A program made the position numbers and the translations under genes. DNA of 64,000 nt, from NCBI RefSeq assembly GCF_030580955.1, contig NZ_JAUQON010000002.1, forward strand, positions 434,001 through 498,000, read 5' to 3'. This stretch comes from Hymenobacter convexus. GTDB taxonomy: Bacteria; Bacteroidota; Bacteroidia; Cytophagales; Hymenobacteraceae. Below the pieces are notes generated by a model, which worked only from the letters and a program-made list of their open reading frames with translations, did not search any database and was not told the origin of the DNA. Every line of letters begins with the position of its first letter. The first letter of the stretch is position 1. Below, piece by piece: positions 16,133 through 26,040 of the stretch.

Positions 16133-19100
16133 TTATTCAACTACAAGGCGCTTGGCTACCAGGCCGGAAGCCGTGCGGGCCAGCACCGAGTACACGCCCG
16201 GCGTCAGGCCGGCGAGGGGCAGCTCCAGCGTCTCGTTGGCGCCCGCGGCCAGCGTGCGGGTGAGCACCGCGCGGCCTACGTTGTCAACTACCGTCACGCT
16301 GGTGGCTTGCTGGCCGCGCAGGGCTACCGGCAGTAGCAGCGTGGCTGAGCCGTGGGCCGGGTTCGGGAATACCGAGGCGAGCTTGGCCAATGCGGCGGGT
16401 GCCGTGGCCAGCACGCGGTTCTGGGTGCTGAACACCACCGCGTAGCGACCACCGGCCGCGCCATTGGCTGCCAAATTCAGCGTCACCGTTGGCGTGGTGG
16501 CCAGGTCGGTGTAGGCACCGGTCAGGGCGTCGCGCAGGTAGGCGTGGTAGTTGGCGGGCAGGTTGACCAGGTTGTCTACCGCCAGCGTGTAGGTGCCGGC
16601 GGTGGCCGCGGCCACTTGCAGCGGCACGGCTACTTCGGTACCGGTCAGGGCCGGCTGGCCGTTAATGGCCAGGGCTTCGGCACCGGCTTCGGTGGCTAGC
16701 AGCAGGCCGTTGGTAGCCGGCAGGTAGTGGGCATCAAGGCCGGCATCGAAGCCGGCCGTGGCGCCTTGCTCAAAGTACACCACCGCTTGGTTGGCTGTGG
16801 TGGCATTGCGCAGGGTGAGTGTCAGTTCGGGGCGGGTGCCAGCGGTGCGCTGGAAGGGCGTGTTGTCGGGGGCGTTGAGGCGGGCGGCGTTGGTGAAGTT
16901 CACAGCACCGGTCTGGCCCGCTGCCACCCGCACAAAGAAGCCTTGCGCCACTGGCAGCACGTTGGTGCCGGTGTTGGTGCTGGCGCCGTTCACGTAGCTG
17001 GAGTAGCTGCCCGTGTACTGGCCGCTGCTTTTGAATACGTACAGCGCGCTTTCCATCCCTGTCGAGGCAGCCAGCACGGTGTTGTAGTCAATAGCGCCGG
17101 GGTAGGGGTTGCCCAGCAAATGGTAGCCGGCCGTGGCCTGCGCGCCCCGTGTCAGGCCGGTACGCGAGTAATTGTTGTTGTTGAGCGTACCCGTGAAGTC
17201 AACCAGTGCCGAAGCATTGATATTCACCGTATAGCCGCGGCCTGTCTCGATAGCATCAGTGGTGGCAGCGGGCGACTGGAACCCTTTGTCGAACTCGGGC
17301 GACGTGTTGGCCAGGCCTAGACGCGCCTGGTCGTAGGTGTAAATGTTGGGGAAGGGCGTCACCAGCGGCGGCGTGGCGCTGCTGTTGTAGGCTGAGTTCA
17401 CCACCGGCGTGAAGCCCGAAGTGGCGAAGTCGGCCACCGTGTTGCCGTTCACCGGCGAGCTGTAGTGGCGGTAGCCCGGGCCCGCGTTCAGGTTGGGCAT
17501 GATGTAGCGTTGCACCGTGGCCGGGCCGGATACGGTTCCAGTGCCGTTGTTCACCACGTAGGCGGTGCCCGTGGCGTCCGAAAGCAGCGTCAGCGTCTGG
17601 CTGGTGGTGGTGAAGGTGCCGTTCAGCACCAGGCCGCGCCGGATGGACACCGGGCCGCCAATGGAAGCGCCCGCCGCACCCACCGTCAGGTTGGGGAAGG
17701 TGGTAAGCGTGCCGCTGATGGTCTGGGCAGCCGCGCCGGCCAGCGTGATACGGCCGGTCACGTTCGCGCCCGTCGAGGTGACGGTAGCCGAGTTGTTCAC
17801 GATGTTGCCGCTCACGCTCAGCACCGAGCCATCGGCCAGGGTGAGGATAGCGCCGGTGTTCAGCGTCACACCGTTGGCTAGCTGGTTGCCGTTCACCACG
17901 GGGTCGTTGGTCACGTCCGGAATGGTCACATTGTCGGTGGCGGTGGGAACCTGGGCGGGGTTCCAGTTGCCAGCTGTGCCCCAGTCGGTGCTCACGGCGC
18001 CGGTCCAGGTCAGGCCCGCCGCAATGACGGGGCCCGGCGTGAGGAAGGCGGCCAAAGCCGTCAGGTTGCTGCCGTTGCCGATGCGCGTACCGGCCGAGGC
18101 CGCACCCGTCGTCAGGTCGATGGTGTAGAGGTTGTCCGCAGTCGTGCCCGTGGGCGCGGCCACAATGAAGCCCGTGTTGGTGGGGCTGGCGGCGTTGCTG
18201 ATATCGGAGTAGATGTCGAAATCAACCCCCGGCCCGACGTTGATGCCCGAGCTGGTGCCCACGTTGCGGAAGGTGCCGGCATTGGCGGCGTTGGTGCCGG
18301 CCGGTGCGCCGGTGGCCACGGTGGCGCGCGTCAGCACGTTGGCCGTCTGGTCGTAGCCATAAAGCGTGGTGCCGGTGTTGCCGTTGTTGTCGTTGTTGGT
18401 GTAGGCCGCGCCCGAAATGGCGGGGGCCGTGCCGTTGTCGGGGTTCGTCAGGTTGGTGTCCACAATGAACGAGCCATCGGCCGGGTTCATACGCAGGTTG
18501 GCCTGGTTGCTGGCCGAGGTGATGCGAATGCGGTCCACGGTCGGGTTGAAGTCAAACCCGATGGCCGAGGCTGCCGTGCCCAGCGACAAAGTCTGGAGCC
18601 CAAGTACACCCACCGCCGTGAGGGCCCCAGTGGTAATATTCAACGAATAGAGCTGGCCCTGTTGCGTAGCGGCATTGTAGCCCAGCGCGAACAACGAGCC
18701 GTCCAGCGGCCGGAAATCGGCCCCGGCCAGTACCTGCGAGCCATCGGCCGGCAGGCCCGTAATGTTCACCGCCGTGCGGATAACGCCGGGGTTACCCGAA
18801 TCAAACGAAATGAGGTTGCCGCTGGCCACCGCGTATAGCAGCTGGCCGGTGAGGGCCGCCGTTGCATTCGGTGTCGAGTTCGGCGCGAGCAGAATGGAGA
18901 TGTCGCGCACCGAAGTAGCCCCGCCAATCGGGCCCAAATCGGTGGCCACCTGCGCGGCAGTATTGGTAGCACTAAGGGCATTGAGGCTGTAGAAACGACT
19001 GTTCACCTGCCCGTTGGGCACGGCCGCCAGATACGGCGTGTCGCTCGTGCCGTCGAAGTACACGTCCAAATCATTCACCGCGCCAATGGCGCCGCCCACA

Positions 19101-20692
19101 CCCGCGCCGTTCACGCCGGTGAGCAGGCGCGAGTTGGTGAGGGTGCCATTGTTCGGCGGGTTCTGGAACGAGACGGTGCCCAGCACATGGTCGAGCACGT
19201 AGAGGCCCGTGGCCGCTGAGCCCACGAAGGAGTTGGTGTAGGCGCCCGAGCCCACGTTGGGGTTCTGGCCCGCGTTGGGGTCGCCGGCGGCATAGGCCAG
19301 CGTGCCGTCCACGAAGGCAATGGCGCCGTTGTTGGGGTTGAGGCGGTAGTTGGCGTCGTTGGCGCTCACCACCCGGATGCGGTCCACGGTGGGGTTGAAA
19401 TCGAAGCCGATGGCCGTGAGGTCGGTGCCCAGGGCCAGGTCGATATCCGTGGTGCCCACGGCCGTCGCCACGCCGGTGGTCCGGTCGATGGTGTAGAGCC
19501 GGTCGTTGGCGCCGGAAGTCGGGTCGTAGCCCAGGCCAAACAGCTGGCCGGTGTTGGGGCGGAAGTCAGTGCCCACCAGCGTTTGATTGGTCGGCAGGCC
19601 GGTGATGGCCACCAGCGAGCGAATGACGGATGGGTTCTGGGTGTCGAAGCTGATGAGGTTGTTGTTGGTCGTCACGGCGTAGGCCAGCTGGCCCGTCAGG
19701 GCCGGCACCGAGCGTGGCGCAATGGCCGCCGCGATGTCGCGCACTTCCACTCCCGATATGGCTGGAACCACGTTGGCCGCGCCCACGCTGGTAGCCGCGC
19801 CCGTGGCCAGGTTGAGATTGTAGAAATTGCTGCTACCCCCGGCCGTTACTTCAATCAGATAGGCCGACTGCGCGCCAGTGCTGGGGTTGGTGTAGATATC
19901 AACATCAATGGCGCGCGGCGTGCCAAAGCCCGCCCCGTTGAACGTAATGGGCACCGGGGCTATGGGCGGCGTGCCGCCGCCGAGTGTGCCGTTGTTCGGC
20001 GGGTTTTGCTGGGCTAGCAGGCCAGCGGTTTCGTCAATGTCGTAGAGCACCGTGGTCGACGCTCCGAATGCCGAATTGGTGTAGGCGGCGGCCCCAATGT
20101 TGGGGTCGGCCGGGGTGCCCGACGCGTAGGCCAGCACACCATCATTGATAATGGCAATGGCCCCGGTGCCGTCCGGCGTGGGGTTCAGGCGGTAGTTATT
20201 GGTATTAGTACCGGTGGGATTGTAGCTGCTCACCACCCGAATGCGGTCCACGGTTGGGTTGAAATCGAAACCAATGCGGTCCGTCGCGCCACCCAGTTCC
20301 AAGCGGAAAGCATTGCCCACCGGCGTAGCGACGCCACTCGTGGGGTTCAGCGTATAAAGTCGGGAATTGTTGCCGGATAGCGTAGCATCGTAGCCCAGCA
20401 CAAACAACTCGCCCGTGGCCGGACGCGAGTCCATACCCACTAGGATTTGGCCCGGCGTTACGCCGGTTATCGGTGTAGAACTGGTGATGGTGCCCGTAGC
20501 CACGTTGAGGCTGCCGATAAGCTGGGTACCCACCGGATAGACAGTGGCGGTGGAAGCGTAGCCAAGGCCGTAAACCGTTTGGGCCTGCACGGCGGCCGGG
20601 GCAGCCAGCGCCAGCGCGAAGCCCGCCGCAGTGCCCATTAAACGACGAAACCGCCGGCTCGCGGCCCGCGGTGAAAGTAGGGGTGTGGACAT
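16133..20692 (-). CDS. Large T9SS-secreted protein with three DUF4394 domains
   Basis: A 1,519-residue secreted protein. Residues about 1-38 are a signal peptide with an unusually long basic n-region (SRRFRRLMG). Three DUF4394 beta-propeller-like repeats follow at about 40-320, 327-605 and 610-885, each carrying a RP-x-(T/D)G-x-L-F-x-LGY motif and DFNPTVDRIR. Near 894 a new module starts with WTGAVSTDWGTAGNWN, typical of autotransporter-like or G8-type beta-helix segments, and 1435-1519 is a T9SS type A sorting domain (FPNPAHGSATL, LAGLTPGVYSVLA, KRLVVE). I chose the ATG at 20692; the longer frame begins with TTG at 20743. Function unknown; probably a surface adhesin or matrix protein. Confidence 0.88.
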   Translation of the reverse strand: MSTPLLSPRAASRRFRRLMGTAAGFALALAAPAAVQAQTVYGLGYASTATVYPVGTQLIGSLNVATGTITSSTPITGVTPGQILVGMDSRPATGELFVLGYDATLSGNNSRLYTLNPTSGVATPVGNAFRLELGGATDRIGFDFNPTVDRIRVVSSYNPTGTNTNNYRLNPTPDGTGAIAIINDGVLAYASGTPADPNIGAAAYTNSAFGASTTVLYDIDETAGLLAQQNPPNNGTLGGGTPPIAPVPITFNGAGFGTPRAIDVDIYTNPSTGAQSAYLIEVTAGGSSNFYNLNLATGAATSVGAANVVPAISGVEVRDIAAAIAPRSVPALTGQLAYAVTTNNNLISFDTQNPSVIRSLVAITGLPTNQTLVGTDFRPNTGQLFGLGYDPTSGANDRLYTIDRTTGVATAVGTTDIDLALGTDLTAIGFDFNPTVDRIRVVSANDANYRLNPNNGAIAFVDGTLAYAAGDPNAGQNPNVGSGAYTNSFVGSAATGLYVLDHVLGTVSFQNPPNNGTLTNSRLLTGVNGAGVGGAIGAVNDLDVYFDGTSDTPYLAAVPNGQVNSRFYSLNALSATNTAAQVATDLGPIGGATSVRDISILLAPNSTPNATAALTGQLLYAVASGNLISFDSGNPGVIRTAVNITGLPADGSQVLAGADFRPLDGSLFALGYNAATQQGQLYSLNITTGALTAVGVLGLQTLSLGTAASAIGFDFNPTVDRIRITSASNQANLRMNPADGSFIVDTNLTNPDNGTAPAISGAAYTNNDNNGNTGTTLYGYDQTANVLTRATVATGAPAGTNAANAGTFRNVGTSSGINVGPGVDFDIYSDISNAASPTNTGFIVAAPTGTTADNLYTIDLTTGAASAGTRIGNGSNLTALAAFLTPGPVIAAGLTWTGAVSTDWGTAGNWNPAQVPTATDNVTIPDVTNDPVVNGNQLANGVTLNTGAILTLADGSVLSVSGNIVNNSATVTSTGANVTGRITLAGAAAQTISGTLTTFPNLTVGAAGASIGGPVSIRRGLVLNGTFTTTSQTLTLLSDATGTAYVVNNGTGTVSGPATVQRYIMPNLNAGPGYRHYSSPVNGNTVADFATSGFTPVVNSAYNSSATPPLVTPFPNIYTYDQARLGLANTSPEFDKGFQSPAATTDAIETGRGYTVNINASALVDFTGTLNNNNYSRTGLTRGAQATAGYHLLGNPYPGAIDYNTVLAASTGMESALYVFKSSGQYTGSYSSYVNGASTNTGTNVLPVAQGFFVRVAAGQTGAVNFTNAARLNAPDNTPFQRTAGTRPELTLTLRNATTANQAVVYFEQGATAGFDAGLDAHYLPATNGLLLATEAGAEALAINGQPALTGTEVAVPLQVAAATAGTYTLAVDNLVNLPANYHAYLRDALTGAYTDLATTPTVTLNLAANGAAGGRYAVVFSTQNRVLATAPAALAKLASVFPNPAHGSATLLLPVALRGQQATSVTVVDNVGRAVLTRTLAAGANETLELPLAGLTPGVYSVLARTASGLVAKRLVVE

Positions 20693-20854
20693 GAAAGAAA
20701 GGGGTAAGAGTGAAACGATATGAAAGGCAAATACCCGGACCAATCAGACCAGTCCGTGCATTCCTTACGTAGCTCTCCCACCAAATAGATTGGGACCCCT
20801 ATCGTTTTAATCTTAAATTAATTCTGAGTAATAATCTCCGCTTCAGAAAGCCCC

Positions 20855-22294
20855 CTAGCGGTTCTTCACGGCCCGCATCAGGTTGGCCAGTGCCGCTGCC
20901 GGGTAGGCCTTGCCGCGCGACACCACGGCGTCAATCTGCTTGATGTTGTCGATATTTTCGAGCGGATTGGCGGTGAGCAGCACCAGGTCGGCGTCGCGGC
21001 CCACGGCGATGGCGGCGGTGCGCTCGGCCACGCCCATAAACTTTGCGCCATTCACGGTGGCGGCTTGCAGAGCCTGCAGCGGCGTGAGCCCCGCCCGCAC
21101 CAGCAGAATCACTTCCTCCTGCAGCGAGGCCCCGGGGTAAATGAAGGAGTTAAATGGCCCGCTATCCGAGCCGGCCAGAATGCTGACGCCGGCGGCCTGC
21201 ATTTGCGGCACCAGCCCCATGAATTTGGTTTCGAGCTTCTTGCTGAACTCGCGGGCCGCTAGCGGCTGCTGCCGGGCACTGGCCAGCCGGCGTGCGTAGG
21301 TGGCCTGAATTTTGGGGTCAATGTAGGCGCGCAGGGTGTCGCGGGTGTGGTCGTGGTCGGGCAACTCGGCCAGGGTTTGGCCGATGTAGAGCGTGGGCAC
21401 GGCCGCCGTGTGGCGCTTAGCCATCAGCTTGAAAATGCGGCTGGCCGCGGCCGGGCTGTAGGTGTCATACACGGCCGGCAGCATCGCAAAAAGGCCCAGC
21501 GGCTTGGGCGTTTTCAGGCTGGCGCGCACCAGCGCCGTCAGGCTGTCTTCCTTGCCGGAGCAGGCCTTGAACACGTAGTAGAGGTGCTCGGTGGCGTCGA
21601 GGCCGCGCTTCACGGCGTCGCTCAGCTTCACGGAGTAGGGCATGTGGCCGGTGGTTTTCAGCCCGCGCCGCTGCGCCTGCGCAATGGTGTTCAGATAGGT
21701 TTCGCCCGAAATTTTGCTGTCGTAAATCTTTACGTAGTCCACCTTCAACCGCTGCAGCGAGTCCAGCGCCCGGCCAATCTGGGCCGGCGTTTCCACCTCC
21801 AGCGAACCGGGCCAGTAGGCGCCGGGCCCGTCAATCTTGGGCCCCGAGGTGAAGATGCGCGGGCCGGCGTATTTGCCGGCGTCCATGTCGGCCCGCCACT
21901 GCAGCACGCTGGGCGTCAGGTCGCCTCCGCAGTCGCGCACCGTGGTGATGCCGTGGGCCAGATACAGCGTGAGGCTCTTCTTGTTGGCCGCCGCCAGGCT
22001 GTCGCCGCCCCGGAAATGCACGTGCATGTCCCACAAGCCCGGGATGAGGTAGCGGCCGTTGCCGTTCACGTACTGCTTGGCGGCGTAGCTGTCCTTGTCG
22101 GCCGGCTGCACTTCCACAATCTTGCCCCGCGAAATGGCCACCACCTGGTTGGGCTGCAACTGCCCCGTGGCCACGTCGATGATGGTGACGTGGTTGATAA
22201 CCACGTCGTAAATCGGCAGCTTGGTGGGGCGGCGGGCGCAGCCCGCCAGCAAGGCCGCCAAACTCAGGCCAAGCAGAACTCGATTAACATGCAT
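20855..22294 (-). CDS. Amidohydrolase-family lipoprotein (imidazolonepropionase-like)
   Basis: A 479-residue metal-dependent hydrolase. The lipobox LLAGC (C19) marks a lipoprotein. The amidohydrolase core starts after a beta-sandwich segment with IPGLWDMHVHF, where H91 and H93 form the HxH metal motif; further candidate ligands are in VDYVKIYD (Lys), TTGHMP (His), DATEHLYY (His) and LAGSDSG (catalytic Asp). The C-terminus closes the sandwich (GRDADLVLLTANPLENI). Substrates of this subfamily are often peptidic or prolidase-like, but this is not assignable here. It starts 30 bp after the histidine kinase gene on the same strand, so the two may be cotranscribed. Confidence 0.9.
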   Translation of the reverse strand: MHVNRVLLGLSLAALLAGCARRPTKLPIYDVVINHVTIIDVATGQLQPNQVVAISRGKIVEVQPADKDSYAAKQYVNGNGRYLIPGLWDMHVHFRGGDSLAAANKKSLTLYLAHGITTVRDCGGDLTPSVLQWRADMDAGKYAGPRIFTSGPKIDGPGAYWPGSLEVETPAQIGRALDSLQRLKVDYVKIYDSKISGETYLNTIAQAQRRGLKTTGHMPYSVKLSDAVKRGLDATEHLYYVFKACSGKEDSLTALVRASLKTPKPLGLFAMLPAVYDTYSPAAASRIFKLMAKRHTAAVPTLYIGQTLAELPDHDHTRDTLRAYIDPKIQATYARRLASARQQPLAAREFSKKLETKFMGLVPQMQAAGVSILAGSDSGPFNSFIYPGASLQEEVILLVRAGLTPLQALQAATVNGAKFMGVAERTAAIAVGRDADLVLLTANPLENIDNIKQIDAVVSRGKAYPAAALANLMRAVKNR

Positions 22295-22324
22295 GCGGGA
22301 AGCGGCAAACGGCCGGCGGCAAAG

Positions 22325-24448
22325 TTAGGCCGGCAGCCGCACCGTAAACTCGGTGAATTCGCCTTCCCGCGTTTCCACCGTCAGCGTGCCGCCGTGGCCT
22401 TTGACGATGATGTCGTGGCTCAATGACAAGCCCAGGCCCGTGCCCTCGCCCATGGGCTTGGTGGTGAAAAAGGGCTGAAACACCTGCCCGGCCACTTCCT
22501 CCGACATCCCAATGCCGTTGTCGCGCACCCGAATTTCGACCCCGCCCGCCGTCCGGGTAGTTTGCACACTTAGCATTGGCTGGTAGCCGGGGTCGATTTC
22601 TTGGCGACGGCGAACCGCATACAAGGCATTGGTAAACAAGTTCAGGAAGGCGCGGCCCAGCTCCTGGGGCACAACCGCAACAAGCGCTAGGTTGGGGGCA
22701 AAATGGGTGTCGAGCTGCACCGGCACGGCCCCGGCCGGCGTGGGCGCCGCCTGGGTGGCCAGGCGCAGGTTGTCGGCCAGCAGGGTGTTGAGGTCGGTGG
22801 GTTCGAGGGGGCTGGTGCCGGTGCGGGCGTGGGCCAGCATGTTGGTGATGATGGACGAAGCCCGCTGCCCGTGCTGGCTGATTTCGCGCAGGTTCTGCTT
22901 CAGGCCGGCCATTATTTTTTGCTCCAGGCCGGTGGGCTGGTCGGCACCGGGCCGCGTGGCGTCTTGTTCGAGCAGAGCCTCGCTCACGGCCGCAAAATTG
23001 CGCATGAAGGCCAGCGGGTTTTGCAGCTCGTGGGCAATGCCGGCCGACAGTTCGCCCACAAAGGACCATTTCTCGGCCGCCACCAGCTGGGCCTGCATGG
23101 TGCGCAGCTCCGTCAGGGCCTCGTCGAGGGCATTGCGCTGGGCTTCAATTTGGGCGTTGCGCTCGTTGAGGAGCTGGTTGGCGCGGCGCTGCTGGCGGTT
23201 GGTGCGGGCCAGCAGCAGGGCAATCAGCAGGATGAACACCAGTGCCGCCAGCAACCCCAGGCGCTGGTAGTTAGCGGTTTGTAGCTTGTGCTCGGCCCGA
23301 TGCTGCAACTGCCGCTGCTGTTCATTAAAGGCCAGCAACTGCAGCTGCTGGAACTTATCGGGGCCAAACAGGCTGTCGTGTGCCACCACGGCCAAGGCCT
23401 GGTAGCGAAAGGCGCTGTCCGGGCTGTGCCGGCTTTGGTGCAGGCGCGCCAGTAGGTTGGCCGCATCCAGCACCGTGATGCGGTACGACACTCGCTGGGC
23501 ATTTTGCAGCGCCTGCCGGGCGTAGCGCAGGCTCGAATCGGGCTGGTGCAGCGTGTGGTAAAGGTCGGCCATGCGGTATTGCGCCATCGAGCGGTTGCGC
23601 AGGTCATTGGTCAGGTTGGTTTCGCGCAGGGCACGCCGGTAGTAGTCGAACGCCTCCGGGTAGTGCCCCAGCCGGGCTTGTAGCCGGCCCATGTTGCGCA
23701 ACGCCAGCGCCTGCGCCAGCCGTGGCCGCGGGTTTCGGGCAATGAGCTTCCGGGCCTGGCGCTGGCGCAGCAGCGCCGAGTCCAGCACGTTCAGCCGCTC
23801 GTAGCAGCTCCCCATGTTGGTGAAGCTGCCCGCCACCCAGGCCGGCTGGTTGATGCGCTGAAAAAGGGCCTGCGACTTCTCATAGTAGCGGATGGCCGAC
23901 CGGTACTGGCGCAAATCGAAGCTGATATTACCCAGGGCGTTCAGGCTGGCCGCCTCGCCCTCCAGGTCGTGGGTTTCGCGGCCAATTTGCAGGGCAATCA
24001 GTTGGTTGGCAAACGCTTTGGGCAATTCGCCGCGCTCGCGTAGCACAATGCCAATCATGCCCTGCGCCCGGCCCCGGCCCTTGTCGAACCCAAACTCCCG
24101 CGCCAACCGCCAGGCGTGCTGCGCCAATGCAATAGTCGTATCGGGCTGCGAAGCCCGAAAACTGTAGGCCAGCCTGAGCAAGGCCAGCACCCGGGTCGAA
24201 TCGGCCGGGGTGTGCGCGTAGGCGCGGCGCAGGCTGTCGGTGGCCGGAGTTTGGGCCGCCGCGGGCCGCAGCAGCCCCGCCACCAGCAAACTGCATAGGC
24301 AAAGCCGCCTGGCAGCCTGTGGTAGGGAATGGGAAGTGCGGATAAAGGAGAAGATAAAAGAATCAGCTAGTTGGCGTAGGAAAACCGTTGCGCATGCCGA
24401 GTGTTTTCGGCGAAGGAAGCCACCAATAAGCAGCCGGGGATGTAACAC
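22325..24448 (-). CDS. TPR-containing sensor histidine kinase
   Basis: A hybrid-free sensor kinase, 707 residues from the GTG at 24448. A signal-like segment (CLCSLLVAGLLRPAAAQ, about 49-66) leads into six or so TPR repeats (about 75-370: SLNALGNISFDLRQYRSAIR, ALRNMGRLQARLGHYPEAFD). One transmembrane helix (LGLLAALVFILLIALLLA) and a coiled coil follow (QQRRANQLLNERNAQIE). The kinase core has H473 in AGIAHELQNPL, and ATP-binding boxes DNGIGM and GEGTGLGLSL. No ATG exists upstream of the TPRs, so the true start is unclear; GTG or a TTG nearer the signal peptide is possible. No response regulator is adjacent. Confidence 0.88.
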   Translation of the reverse strand: MLHPRLLIGGFLRRKHSACATVFLRQLADSFIFSFIRTSHSLPQAARRLCLCSLLVAGLLRPAAAQTPATDSLRRAYAHTPADSTRVLALLRLAYSFRASQPDTTIALAQHAWRLAREFGFDKGRGRAQGMIGIVLRERGELPKAFANQLIALQIGRETHDLEGEAASLNALGNISFDLRQYRSAIRYYEKSQALFQRINQPAWVAGSFTNMGSCYERLNVLDSALLRQRQARKLIARNPRPRLAQALALRNMGRLQARLGHYPEAFDYYRRALRETNLTNDLRNRSMAQYRMADLYHTLHQPDSSLRYARQALQNAQRVSYRITVLDAANLLARLHQSRHSPDSAFRYQALAVVAHDSLFGPDKFQQLQLLAFNEQQRQLQHRAEHKLQTANYQRLGLLAALVFILLIALLLARTNRQQRRANQLLNERNAQIEAQRNALDEALTELRTMQAQLVAAEKWSFVGELSAGIAHELQNPLAFMRNFAAVSEALLEQDATRPGADQPTGLEQKIMAGLKQNLREISQHGQRASSIITNMLAHARTGTSPLEPTDLNTLLADNLRLATQAAPTPAGAVPVQLDTHFAPNLALVAVVPQELGRAFLNLFTNALYAVRRRQEIDPGYQPMLSVQTTRTAGGVEIRVRDNGIGMSEEVAGQVFQPFFTTKPMGEGTGLGLSLSHDIIVKGHGGTLTVETREGEFTEFTVRLPA

Positions 24449-24469
24449 CGCGCCATCTCACCAGATTCA

Positions 24470-24501
24470 AAAAGCCGCTCCAATTTCTCAGAGCGGCTTT
24501 T
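24470..24501 (-). terminator. Rho-independent terminator after the M16 pair
   Basis: AAAAGCCGCTC (24470-24480), 10-nt loop, GAGCGGCTTTT (24491-24501): a perfect 11-bp stem with A/T ends. On the minus strand it follows the stop of the inactive M16 gene by about 31 nt and has a T-rich end, so it probably ends that operon. Confidence 0.85.
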
Positions 24502-24532
24502 CCGGGGTTTATTAGTGGCTACGGCCTCTATC

Positions 24533-26020
24533 CTACAGCGGTTTTTTGCGCTCAGCCTGGAATTTCTTCAGCTGCGGGTCCACCACCTTTTTGTCGCCCA
24601 CCACCACAATGGTCATGGCCTCGGGGCGCACGTATTTGCGGGCGGCCTCGCTCACCTGCTGCGGCGTCACGGCGTTGATGTTTTTCACCTGCTCGGTGAG
24701 AAAGCTTTCGGGCAGGCCGTGCAGGTCGAGGTTGTTGAGTTGGCCGATGATGCCGTCGGGCGTGGAGTTGCGCAGCACAAACAGGCCGCTTTCGTAGTTC
24801 TGAATACCGCGCAATTCGTCGGCCGAAGGCGCAGTTTTCTGCAGGCGCTCCACTTCGTTCATGATTTCACGGAGTGAGTTGCCGGTGTCGCCGGTGGTCA
24901 CGTCGGCGGTTTCGGTCCAGGTGGCGGTGCGGTAGTGCGTGCCGATGGAGCTGTAGGGCGAATACGTGTAGCCCTTGTCCTCTCGGATGTTGCGCGTGAT
25001 GCGCGAGCCAAACGAGCCGCCGAGCAGCGAGTTCATCACCCGCTGCCGAATGTAATCGGGGCTGCTGGGGTCCACCACCGGCAGGCCCACCACAATGGTC
25101 GACTGCGGCGCGCCGGGCCGGTCCTGGGTCAGCAAGTCGCCCTTGGTCAGCGGCTTGGCAATGTCAATCTTCGGCGCCGGGCCCTGCGGGAAGCCCGCCC
25201 AGGCCGTGCTGATGGCCTGGTGCAAAGCCGGTGCATCAAACTTGCCCGCCACGTACACGCTGGTGCGCTGGGCGCCGAACTGGTTTTTGTAAAAATTCTG
25301 CACCTGCTCCAGCGTCAGCGCATCAATCTGCGCATCCGTTGGCAAGTCGCGCCCATAAGGATGGTCGCCATAAATGGCGTGCGAGAACTTCATGCGAGCC
25401 TGCACGCTGGGCTGCGCGCGCGACAGCGCCGTCTGCCGCTTTAAATCGCTTTTTAGGCGCGCCAGCTCCGAGGCCGGCAGGGCCGGGTGCTGCACCACAT
25501 CGGCCATGAGGGTGGCCAGCTCCGGCGCGTATTCGCTCAGGCACGACGCCCAGAGTGTGGTTTGGTCGAGGCCCACCGAAATGTAAAGGGAGCCGCCCAT
25601 GCGGGCCACCCGCTCGGCCAGCTGCGTGGCCGTCATGCTGGCCGTGCCTTCCTGCATGAGCTTGCCCAGCAGGTCGGCCACCGATTCTTCGCCGGCCGCT
25701 TCGTGCACGTTGCCGGCCTGAATGGCCACCATCATGCTCACCTTGGGCACCTGGCCGAAGGGCACCAGCCGCGCCTTCAGGCCATTATCGAGGGTAAAGT
25801 CTTCCTTTGCCGGCAGGGCAAAATCGCGGGGTTTGCCGCCTTCGGGCGGGGCCTGTTTGGGGGCGGCGGGCGTTTGGGCGGCGGCCACAGCCTTGGCGAC
25901 GCCAGCCGCACGGGTGGCGGGCTTAGCGGCAGGTTTGGTTTTGGCCGGGGCCTTTTGAGCGTGGGCGCCGGTAGCGGTTAAGAGGGCGGCACTGAGCAAC
26001 CCGAAAACTAGCTTCTTCAT
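24533..26020 (-). CDS. M16 peptidase-like protein, zinc site lost
   Basis: A 495-residue exported M16-family protein. Residues 1-21 are a signal peptide, then an Ala/Lys/Pro-rich linker (KAPAKTKPAAKPATRAAG) leads to the two M16 domains. Where active members have HxxEH, this protein reads DLLGK (in VADLLGKLMQEGT): all three zinc-site residues are replaced. The C-terminal domain keeps the conserved Arg/Tyr pair region (SFGSRITRNIREDKGYTYS). This is the pattern of the non-catalytic subunit of heterodimeric M16B peptidases. It lies 20 bp after the active partner gene in the same operon, so the two products very probably form one periplasmic complex. Confidence 0.9.
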   Translation of the reverse strand: MKKLVFGLLSAALLTATGAHAQKAPAKTKPAAKPATRAAGVAKAVAAAQTPAAPKQAPPEGGKPRDFALPAKEDFTLDNGLKARLVPFGQVPKVSMMVAIQAGNVHEAAGEESVADLLGKLMQEGTASMTATQLAERVARMGGSLYISVGLDQTTLWASCLSEYAPELATLMADVVQHPALPASELARLKSDLKRQTALSRAQPSVQARMKFSHAIYGDHPYGRDLPTDAQIDALTLEQVQNFYKNQFGAQRTSVYVAGKFDAPALHQAISTAWAGFPQGPAPKIDIAKPLTKGDLLTQDRPGAPQSTIVVGLPVVDPSSPDYIRQRVMNSLLGGSFGSRITRNIREDKGYTYSPYSSIGTHYRTATWTETADVTTGDTGNSLREIMNEVERLQKTAPSADELRGIQNYESGLFVLRNSTPDGIIGQLNNLDLHGLPESFLTEQVKNINAVTPQQVSEAARKYVRPEAMTIVVVGDKKVVDPQLKKFQAERKKPL

Positions 26021-26040
26021 GATGAAAGTAGGAGGGAAGG

